From: Dipetalonema caudispina | Taxonomy: Eukaryota > Nematoda > Chromadorea > Rhabditida > Onchocercidae | Direction of reading: 5' to 3' | Assembly (NCBI GenBank): GCA_013365325.1 | Contig: JABVXV010000001.1 | Location: forward strand, 558,001 to 622,000 | Length of the DNA stretch: 64,000 nt | Shown here: positions 52,901 to 64,000 of the stretch, piece after piece | Layout: each line of letters opens with the position of its first letter | How positions within the stretch are numbered: position 1 is the stretch's first letter | Position numbers and translations under genes: made by a program | The notes under the pieces: model-generated | The model's input: the letters and a program-made list of their open reading frames with translations, nothing else | The model's database searches: none | What the model was told of the DNA's origin: nothing

Positions 52901-55900
52901 TGTAATGAGTAAAAGAAAATTAAAGAACATAAAACAGTTGTGACCGTTGGTCATTTAAAATTCAAACTGGAATATTTTGCATTTCGTTTCGCATTGAAAT
53001 TATTAAGGATAAATACATCCTTACGATACTTGGATCTGGTGAACAGAGAAGCATCAAAAAGGAATAAACAATTGAGAATTCTCTAGCAAAAGAGTAATAG
53101 TGTTCTGAATTCAAATTGTGTTAATTGAAATTTGAATTTAAAAATAAAACTAGAATTGGTCTTTAGCGAATGTAGCAGAGGATGCTTGGAATCGTGCATC
53201 CGATGGTCCTCTATCGGATTCTTGGAAAAATGGTTCTCAGGGAGGTTATGAACCTCGCACAGTAAATCGTCAAGCAACAACAGCAACAACAACACAGTCA
53301 CAACTAGCACATTCAGTTGGACCATGGCAAGATCCTAAAATGCTCAATGTATTGGGGCAAACTACTCAATCGAACTCTGTGTAAGTATTTGATTCCTTCA
53401 AGAGTATCACTGCTGACATGTCAGAGTAACCCTGCTCGAAAATTCCCGCCCTTGTGGCATCAGATTTTATTCGCAGTGGATTCTGGCTCCGAGAACTTCT
53501 TTAATTTCAAATCTTCTGCTAAGCGGAACAGTAAGTTAGGATTACCTCTATTTATAGATATCAACAATCCAATCGTGAAGAACGATTCAGTCAATATGAA
53601 CAGGACAATAATTTTCAAGGTTATAACGCTAGCGTGCAAGCAGTGGCAACAGCAACAGTTGCTTCCAGCGCAATTACGCAAGTTCCTCCGGTATAAAATC
53701 AGTCACTTTTCTATTTAACTGCCTTAGAATAACTTCTTATTGGTAAAACACAATATCTCTCTAGCTAAAAATCAAAAGGTTCAAATTTAAATGAGATTTC
53801 ATTTTCGAAATTTTTACTAGATTTCACATTTCAGCAAAATGAGGTTTGTCGTTTCTTTACAGATATATCAGCAAACTAACGTTGCTGCTCCCGCAGTGCT
53901 ACCGGGTCAAGTACTACCACTACCGCCGTCAATTCCTGGCCTTCTTGTACCACCACTACTGGCAAATACTTTGCCGGTCAGTGCTGCTACTAGCACTCAA
54001 CCTGCATCTGGATTAGCGAACGCTCATGCATTTGTTGCACGTTATACTGGACGTAATGGACCAGTATTCTCAGCTTTGCCAACACAGCAGTAAGTTACTA
54101 AAATTGCTAAATTCTATTCTGTCATAATGATGGTGGCATATTATATTTTGAACACGTCATACGTTACTTTTTGAAGGAAGTTCGTAATGTCAGCTACTAA
54201 ACGCTTTATTTTTATTTCCTTGCTAGTTGAACTAGTGATGATTAATCTTTAATTCATCTTTTTTTATGTGACTTAACCACTCATTCTCGACACCGTTTGT
54301 TCAGTAATAAAAAGTAATATAATTTTATATGTTCCTCAATGGTATGAAATGATATGAGGAAAGGTTTCACTTCAGCAGAAAGAAATACTAATTTTTAGCG
54401 GTTTGGCAGAGGATAAGCAGAACTGCTACGTCGAACTCAGTCGACTTCCATCGGAACTTTTGCGCCCAGCAGCCCTTGAACAATTCTTGCGTCCATCGAC
54501 ACCCCTCACGCTATCATCCGTCAAGGTTGTTTTCGATCCAAAAGGTAGTTTTTTTTTAGAATTTAAACAAAGTAACCTCTCAAGTGTTATCTTGTGAAAG
54601 TCTGAATGCCAGAAAACAACCGGCCATTTAATTGCACCAATAATTTTGAAATATTTAAGGCTTTCCATTGCATTCGCTGGTACGTTTTGAATGTGCAAAA
54701 GATGCCAAAAACGTATTGGATAGGAATGGAGAACAGGGCATAAGGTAAAATTGACGTAGTTTCTAATTATCATTCCTTCTTAATTTTGTTTCAAGTCTTG
54801 ATTTTCTTAACTTTATAGGATCCGTTCTTGTCCAAAGGAAGTATTCGATAACGCGGTAGATGGCAGCCTGCAAATTCCGCCAGCTTTCCTACAAGGTACA
54901 AAAGAGGCAGATTATCACGAAGAAAGAAATCCACGTACTGGCGTTTCATCACGACATCACCGTAGTCCTGTATGATATTATCTTTAGAATCATAAATTTA
55001 AAGAAAAATATGGATTTTATGGAAAATTTTCCCAGGAAGATTCCGGATTTTTTGAAAGCGCTCTTAAAATAATTAAACTCGAAATATGTGCTATTGTTCA
55101 CATCCCATTTTTTCCCCATGATTTTGAATAAGGTTTTTCAGAATCACAATTCATTTTGAAATGAAATTCATACGTTGCACATACGATGTAAATCTTTCTA
55201 GTTGCATGAAAGAGTTGCTATGTAAATTTTTGTAGTTGCAGGAAAGACGTGATTTTGATGGGAGGTATGATGAACGTCCTCGTATTTTACGTGATCATGA
55301 AGATCGTTATCGTGGTTCGCGACACGGTCGTTCACGCTCACCTCGAGATTATCGAGACTATCGTGACACGAAACGACGTGGAGTTGATCCTGGTCGTTAT
55401 TGCATCGAATTTACCAATTTACCGTTTCGGGTAACGGAAGCTGAAATCCGAGAGTATGTGTAAAAATTTTTGTAAATCATTGTTTTAATCGTCGAAATCT
55501 GAAGTCATAATCATCGAAGAAGAGCAATTTTCATGAGTTTTTCTTGTTTTATGAAGTGTTCAGGTGACAAATCTCCCATTACTTGCATCATTTAATATTA
55601 ATATCTATATTCATATTTCTCCCAGTATAAAACAAACCTTACTCTCTGAAATGAAAGCATAATTGATTATCAAAATTGATTTATTAGATATCTCGGTCCA
55701 CGTTGTGAGCCAACAAAAGTGACTCGGGCTTATAATGAAGATGGTCAAGCATCAGATCGTTGGATTGCTGAATTTAGTACATTTGATCTGGCAGAAAAAG
55801 CATATCGTGTGCGAGGCAAAATCAATGAACGACCAATTCGTGCGAGGAGGTGCGCTTGGGTTTTTTCGTTTTTTTTTTTTTTTAGTTTTAACAATATGGA

Positions 55901-57991
55901 GTAGTATGAAAAATAGTAGTCAAAAGAATTAGAGCTATCGAAAATATTTCGAACTTCTAAATCTCACTCTTTAGATCAACTGCGAAATAAAGTAACAACA
56001 AATGACAGATAAAAGTGACGTATTTTCAGGATAACAAATGAAGACGCAGACCAGATGTTGGCAGTACCAGACAGATTTGGACGCCAAAAGAAGGAGGAAT
56101 ATGAACGGAAGCATGGAGGCGACTCATCAATTGCTCCACTTCTTGATTTACCCAGTCGATCTGCTGAAGCAGGTCTACATTTTCAAGATCCTTCCAAAGG
56201 TTAGCTTTCTTGTTTTCTTTCGATGCGGTTTTTGCCATCAGGAGTTGAGGTGAAAATTGAACGTGTTAGTTGATTCAGATAAATCTAGACGAAAAAATTA
56301 GAACTTGGTTTCTCTTCATTCAAAATATGCTTTGTATTAGATTGAATAAGTTTGAAAACTGTTTTTGTATTCAGGTCGTGGTAGTCGAGGACGAGGAGGA
56401 CTGTATCGAGGTGGTCTTATTCATGGATATCATGGTGAGCGTGAAGTTGGAGATACGCTGTCTACCAGTGGTTTGAATGGAACAGCTAGCTCGTCATCTG
56501 TGGCGCCACCCCGTTTTCCAACCTTTCGTCTACATGGAGGTCTTTTACCAGGTAATGTCTTAAGTCCTCCTTTAGGAACACATACTTCATTCCATTCACT
56601 TTAACAATGACTTTTTTTTTTGTTTTTGAAATGTGCTAAATCTTTTAGGAAGCCGACCTCGCCCACCGCTTATCTCTCCCCCTACCTTTTTCGGAAACAC
56701 AACGCCCTCAACAATACGACAGCGCGGTCCTCCTCCCTCAGGTCGTGGCCCTCCTCTGCTTCGTGGCCCACGTCCTCCCATACTTCATCCACCAAATAAT
56801 GGACCAGCTGGACCAATTCCAGCCATTCCACCTCCAAGTGTGAAGTCGTGCTTAATGATCGAGAACGTTTCTGAAAATGAAACTGATGCAGACGTTGCTA
56901 AATTCTTGCAACTAAATCAGACGGCTCAAGGCAAGTTTCATACAAAGTTTCACCAAATCTTCCCACAAGAAGTTCCTATTTCAACTGTATGTTTCGTTAG
57001 TTCATCGCATTATTGCTTCTAACAGTTCGCTACTATGAAATTTGATAAAATATATTTTTTCCCATTGTCATAGTGATAACTTTTATCACTTTAGCAACAT
57101 TACGTCGAGCAGCTGATGGAATATTCTACGTTGATATGGGTACCATGGATGAAACGACGAAGGCAGTACAATCGTACAATGGTTTGAAGCTTGGAGAAAA
57201 TGTCGTCGCACTCACGGCAATTACTCGACAACAAATGCATCTCGGTGTTGATAAGAAAGTTGAATCGGTGGGCTCAAAGATTCATTTTTCTAAAAATAGT
57301 CATAAAATTTGAGATTGAACGTGACAGCGTTGTGTAGAATTCACTGTTGTCATTTAATAAGCACTAAATCTCCATTTGAATTGTGTCAGAAAATATGGTT
57401 CTTCGCAGTGAATTTTATGATTTTGATGGTTGAGCAAAGTTTAGGTAGAAATGTTGGAACCAGAACTGATTGCATCCGTAGGAGAGCCAGGCACCGTCAT
57501 TAGTTGTCATGGTTTTCCGGCAAATGTCACTTTGACCGATGTGGCTCAGTTCTTTGACAAGTATTCGCTGGTGGAAAGTTCTGTGAGAATAAAGCTGGAC
57601 GATAGCGGAGTACCAACAGGCGAATGTCTCCTAGCTGTCGGTTCACCTCAGGTTTGTACTTTTGCTAAGTATCAAAGAGATTAAAGGAGCCTTTTGTGAA
57701 GTTGAAAATCTAGAACGATTCAAGTTTTTGGAAGACATTGGATAATGTTTCTGGAATAGAATGGAGCATATGGTAATGAATAATGAGAATTTTTCTTCGA
57801 ACAAAATTAGGAAGAATGGTACGTCCGTTGTTATGATTCTTTGATTCATTAATTTGAAATATAACTTATGTTATCTTGTTAAGACTTCATAATTTTAGGA
57901 AGCGAACAAAGCTGTAATGTTGCTGAGTGGTCGAAAGCTCGCTGGTTCAACTATAACAATGTCTGTTGTTCGAGCAGCTACAAAACAGTAA
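49998..57991 (+). CDS. RBM12-like RNA-binding protein with five RRM-like domains
   Basis: Fifteen exons: 49998-50481, 53167-53380, 53558-53690, 53863-54089, 54399-54544, 54660-54744, 54819-54969, 55242-55453, 55688-55849, 56030-56199, 56375-56551, 56649-56930, 57095-57267, 57445-57651, 57899-57991; 971 residues with every phase consistent (human RBM12 about 930). RRM1 at residues 3-75 (IIRLQRLPLSANAADIRSFF, IPDGAVHIVGGPDGDAFIGF) is the RBM12/SWAN signature. A Thr/Gln-rich and Pro-rich linker follows, then RRM2 (NCYVELSRLPSELL), an Arg/Ser/Asp-rich segment (RYRGSRHGRSRSPRDYRDY), RRM3 (YCIEFTNLPFRVTEAEIREY), a Gly/Arg and Pro-rich stretch, RRM4 (SCLMIENVSENETDADVAKF) and RRM5 (ISCHGFPANVTLTDVAQFF). 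GATTCAG 9 nt before the ATG suggests trans-splicing. The intron 56931-57094 has a GC donor. The first intron is 2.7 kb, the longest here. Confidence 0.87.
50482..53166. other. 2.7-kb first intron of the RBM12-like gene
   Basis: Starts GTATAT and ends CTTTAG. I see no nested gene. The frame at 51232-51438 is hydrophobic but lacks splice or family support. Its size, compared with about 75-330 bp for the gene's other introns, is the only notable property. Confidence 0.6.
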
Positions 57992-58792
57992 TTCTAGTTT
58001 GCTGAAATGTCTCTTGCTCTTTTCTCATCAAATTACTTTTGAATTTTGAATTTAAAAAAGGTCTTTTCAAATGTTCTTGTTGTTTTATCTTGGTTTTTTG
58101 TACTTTGAATCTTTGTCTCTCTTAGAAAATTGCGTGGTCTGAATTAAAATGTAAATCAATAATATATGGATTCATTTTTACTAGATTTGGAAAGCGAAAA
58201 ATGAATCTTAACATTATAGTAATTCAGATATGCATTTCAAAATTACCAAATATGTTACATGTTCTCTAAAAAATTATTGTCGAAACACGATTTGCTGGCT
58301 AGCCTTTCATCTGGAAATTTCGTGGAATCAATGGAAGCTCACTAAATTTTCAAAACCAAAAAATTCTTGGTTATGAATACTAATAGGTGGAAGAACTGAC
58401 ACATTTTAGTACTTATTGGGTTATCAGAATCTTTGATTATTTAAATCTCCCTGTTGGCTTGTCCTTCATTCCGTTAATTTTTTTTTGTTTTAGTGTCATC
58501 CCTCAAGGATAGATACTCTATTGATCTCACCATGTGCAAATTAAGTAACCAATTTCTATCTTTGCCTTTTGAATTTTGCAGAACTCTATTCATGATGTTT
58601 GCTGATCAGTAACATGTAAGTGGTTGCCTTTTATCCTGTTTTTCAATTTCAGGTTTTAGTTTGAATTAGCACATTTAAAATTTGTGAAATATACTTACCT
58701 TGTATATTCCTTGTTTTAACTTACTTTTGCAGTTGCTCCATCGGTTGTCATTTTTTATTTTTTGCTGAGTTAACTCATAAATCTGGATACAG

Positions 58793-58870
58793 AAAGGCAC
58801 AAGTTCAATTGCTGAAAAATTGCGCAATGTTTTAGGCAAAAAGAAAATTGCCAATAGCGGAAGCGAGTAA
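58793..58870 (+). other. orphan coding-like terminal exon
   Basis: Behind GGATACAG an open frame reads KGTSSIAEKLRNVLGKKKIA then NSGSE and stops at TAA. It looks like a basic amphipathic C-terminus. It lies 800 bp after the RBM12-like stop, but no donor in that gene's last exon joins it in the right phase, so its owner is unknown. Confidence 0.3.
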
Positions 58871-59937
58871 GGCGAGTTGCAGTCTTTTATTCTTCGTCAG
58901 AAAATATTAAGCTATTTCTCTTAATTACGAATCAGGAAATCTAAAGTAAACGTAGAATTGTCTTATTGTGTTTGTAGCAAGAAAAAAGACGTAAATAAAC
59001 TAAAGATTCAAAAGAAAATTTTTTTTAGTATTTCACTTACGAAAAGTATAGTTTGAGCAATACATTTTTAATTTCCAAAAAAAAACCGAAGTCTTTCTAT
59101 ATCAGATTGAGAATTGTTTCCTCTCGTTTTGTCAGAACTATACTTCAATCTCAATGAAGTGATAAGTAAACCCTACATCAGCGTATAAATCTGCAAATGA
59201 CTATCCATATCTTCGTACTTAAAAACAGTTCACAGAAAGGGATAACGTAAATTGTATTTTAAGATGAAAAATGCTTCCCCTTAAATTACCCTCTCTTTTC
59301 ACTCTTCACATGATTTGAATTACTCTTTTAGTGAAAAAAAAAAAAAAAAAAGATACAATTACAATTAAGTTTTTTTCCTTAACAACAACGTTCAACCCTA
59401 AAAGAACAAGAAGGATCGCAAGGATAAACCAAACTCAAGTATTCAGCTCCTACATTAAACTGCAATCATTTATAAGAAAGGAACAATTCCTTGAGATGCA
59501 AAATGTATTGTTTTGAATAATATTAAATTAGAAACGAAGTTTGAAGTCTTACAAAGAAACCTAACACACAAATGTTTACTCAATTTTCATTATTAATATT
59601 TCAACGTATTGAATATTTGATAATACACTAAATAATAAAGGTAAACATGAAAGTATAGAACAAATACAACTTGCCCTAATTAATTCTTCCCATTCATTAT
59701 TTCACTTCAATAACAGGATTGTCAGGTGAATTACTGCAAAAATAGAAAAGAACAGAAATAAGTTAGTCCGTGTCAATGTAATTTCCACCAATGTTAACAA
59801 GTGATGAAACCCTAGTAAGGGCAAGAATCAAACTTGTCATGATGTCTTAATAATAAATAACTCCTATTAGCAATACCATATCAGGAAAGCTTGAATTATT
59901 GTATGTTTATAGTCACTCATTTACATTAATTAAGCAA

Positions 59938-60004
59938 ATTATCGAAGAACTCAACTTATTATTAAGTTAGCTCAACTTAATAATAAGTTGAGCTCTTCGA
60001 TAAT
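59938..60004. repeat. 67-bp hairpin with 31-bp arms
   Basis: Arms 59938-59968 and 59974-60004 are reverse complements with one mismatch, separated by AGCTC. It starts ATTATCGAAG and ends CTTCGATAAT. It is the longest inverted repeat I found and lies outside any gene model. Confidence 0.9.
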
Positions 60005-62071
60005 GCAGTTAACAGATCACTCTGATTTCTTTCCACCTATAATTCATTCTTTGAAAATGTCATCGTCGTTGCCATTTTTATCATTGGCTTTAATATTGAT
60101 TTTATCCTGATTTCTGTAATTTATTAAAACTTCTATTTAATAATTACAAAACGATATATCCACGAATACTAAACCAAATAAAGTAAGCAAATGATCGGTA
60201 AATTTACAAAAATTTATAGCTCGAATCCTAAATAAGAACAGATGATGTGAACAAAAATGATCCAAACAAATGGAAAGAATCATTAAAAGAAAGCAACAGT
60301 TGAAAAATCTCTTAAAGAACTAATCAAATTTAGTGGAAATGAATCATTTTGGTCAGTTGCATATGTAATCTGGCTAAAGTTGAAAGGATCGATGTTTTAA
60401 TTTTATTTATAACTTGGAAAAGTGAACAAAACAGTGATTAACTATTCTTAATCAAGTAACTTATCTTAACGTTGAAATTTGAGAAAAGTAACATCGCCAC
60501 TCTTACGACCTTGAAAATTTAAACTATCAATTTGTCACTACGTGTTTGTCCTAGAAAATCAAATACATCATAATTAGTTTGCAGCAGCTGTAGATATTTT
60601 ATTCTCTGCAAAACGTTTTCGTCTGATTGCAGACGTCACAGATTACGTCATTAGTCGAAGTTTAAAATTCCTATGCAATATTTCTTTAAAAGGTTCTTCT
60701 TGAAGTAGTTGTCAGACACTTTTCCCTCTCATTTGAATTAAGAATTAAAAATTCAATTATGGAAAAAGTTGAATTTTAGAAAAATTCTCGGCAACTCCTG
60801 ATAGCAAATGTCTGCGGATTTCACCAATTTTTCTCTTAATAAATCGTAAATGATGCAAACCAAATAACAAGTAGTTAAGCTAAAATTTATCATATAAATA
60901 TAAAGGATATGAAATTATAGATCATCGAAAGATTCCTAAATAATGCTTTATGCCACAGGAAACTGAAAACTAAATTCCAACGCAAGATTCCATTTCCTTC
61001 CATGATTTCTGTTTTCTATTAACAACGAAGATATGGTTAAAAAAACAAACTATGACCATTTTTGGTCAATTCATATGACAAATCTAAATGATTAAACATG
61101 AAAAATTTATGTCTGCTAACTCATTTGTTGAAATATCAACCACAGAAGAAATATTCAGTATTAACACTTGATATACCATGCATATTGATTACTAGTAACT
61201 TAGCAGACATAAATAAAAACAAAATCAACAGAACAATGAGTACATGTTTGTCATTCAAGACCACAAGTTTCTATAATTTATATTTTCTGCAATAAGCTCA
61301 AAACGGAAACCTAAAAACAGGGTAATTAAATCTAAAAACATCGAAAAAGAAAATTCTAAGCGGTCGAAAAGGATCTAATATTTCTTCGATCTCTGTAAAG
61401 ATAACTAGAGTCAAATTGTTCTCATATTTATAAAGCAGCCATTGTCATCAGTTCTCAGTGCTCTGATCCCGATATTCCTGAAATCTCTAGAGTAAGTCTA
61501 ACAAAACTATTCCAGGCCCCCCGCATTAGTTAAATCTTCATGTAACATCAACTTCCTCTAATATTCATTCACAGGATCTCAAACGCCAGCAGAAGATATC
61601 TGTGTTAACCTGTTTTCAAGAAAACGGAACAGTTTCCTTCCATTTACAATGGTGACGATATAGTGACTAATGATTGGACTTAGTCTGAGATCTGAAAGTA
61701 ATTTTCAAAATGTTTTCTAAGCGATAAAAACAAAGTTAAATGTGCCAATAAAAGCAGAGATGAAGGAGCACTAAATCGACAAGTCCATACTAAATATGAG
61801 GGAGGATAGAGAGAATATGAAGTCAGAAATTAGAATAGGAACAACATGGGTGTTAAATTGTTCCTTACAATTCCTATTAACTGAAACTGAAACCTTCACA
61901 TTAAATTTTGAAGAATGTCTCCATTTTTCTAACAAAAACATGCACAATGTGTGTCTGACAAGTAAGTTAAGAGGATTTCAATACAGATGAGTAACTTTCA
62001 GGAAAGATAAATCTCTAAAAGGGAAACGAAAATCGGGAGCAAGTATTTCTAATGAGACACATTTTGAGCTT

Positions 62072-64000
<1,929 letters not shown>

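Larger units (their letters stand above)
57992..62071. other. 4-kb region with isolated coding-like exons but no complete gene
   Basis: Between the RBM12-like stop (+) and the GEX-2 stop (-). It contains one plus-strand exon-like piece at 58793-58870, three minus-strand pieces that look like terminal exons (about 59703-59735, 60041-60107, 60585-60632), and a long hairpin at 59938-60004. No complete gene could be built. Confidence 0.45.

Overview
The window looks like a piece of a parasitic (probably filarial) nematode nuclear genome. It is AT-rich, its genes are broken into many small exons (34 to 484 nt) by introns of roughly 60 to 400 bp (one of 2.7 kb), and nearly every recognisable product is closest, from memory, to a Caenorhabditis gene. 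Several coding starts sit 2 to 75 nt behind a splice-acceptor-like TTTNCAG/TTTTAG with no usable upstream exon, which is what spliced-leader trans-splicing looks like. No bacterial features, tRNAs, rRNAs or CRISPR arrays were found. All exon models were made by eye from splice signals, phase and protein-family matches.

Layout, left to right. 1-202 (-): cut-off exon of an unknown Ser-rich protein. 203-5015: AT-rich, mostly gene-free, with a possible minus-strand 3' end near 4.4 kb. 5016-9409 (+): 13-exon nicotinic acetylcholine receptor alpha subunit (unc-38 type). 9410-13666: gene-free, with microsatellites and a diverged tandem duplication. 13667-18920 (+): R7-family RGS protein (eat-16 type). 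19148-23481 (-): MCRS1 (FHA) chromatin protein. 24267-26596 (-): unrecognised protein. 27414-28000 (+): small LDL-A/transmembrane protein. 28675-29639 (-): glutaredoxin with an unusual CIYC site, and a poorly resolved gene just upstream of it (to about 30888). 31982-34690 (+): TRF4/TENT4 nucleotidyltransferase. 35801-38023 (+): MATH-BTB protein (mel-26 type). 39900-40314 (-): small gene immediately behind SEC63. 40466-45387 (-): SEC63 translocon J-protein. 45388-49997: long gene-free stretch with a GA-rich, less AT-rich island. 49998-57991 (+): RBM12-like protein with five RRM-like domains. 57992-62071: mostly gene-free with isolated coding-like exons and a striking 31-bp hairpin. 62072-64000 (-): C-terminal exons of CYFIP/GEX-2.

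The genes do not form one pathway. Three touch neuromuscular function and morphogenesis (acetylcholine receptor subunit, RGS protein of Go/Gq signalling, CYFIP/GEX-2 of the WAVE actin complex); others serve RNA (TENT4, RBM12-like), chromatin (MCRS1), ER import (SEC63), protein turnover (MATH-BTB, CUL3 adaptor) and thiol redox (glutaredoxin). Two places look like nematode operons: SEC63 plus a small downstream gene about 150 bp behind its stop, and an unidentified gene plus glutaredoxin. I did not find a convincing novel multi-gene system; the most unusual items are long near-perfect hairpins, a GC-AG intron, possible cassette or terminal exons, and several unrecognised small genes.
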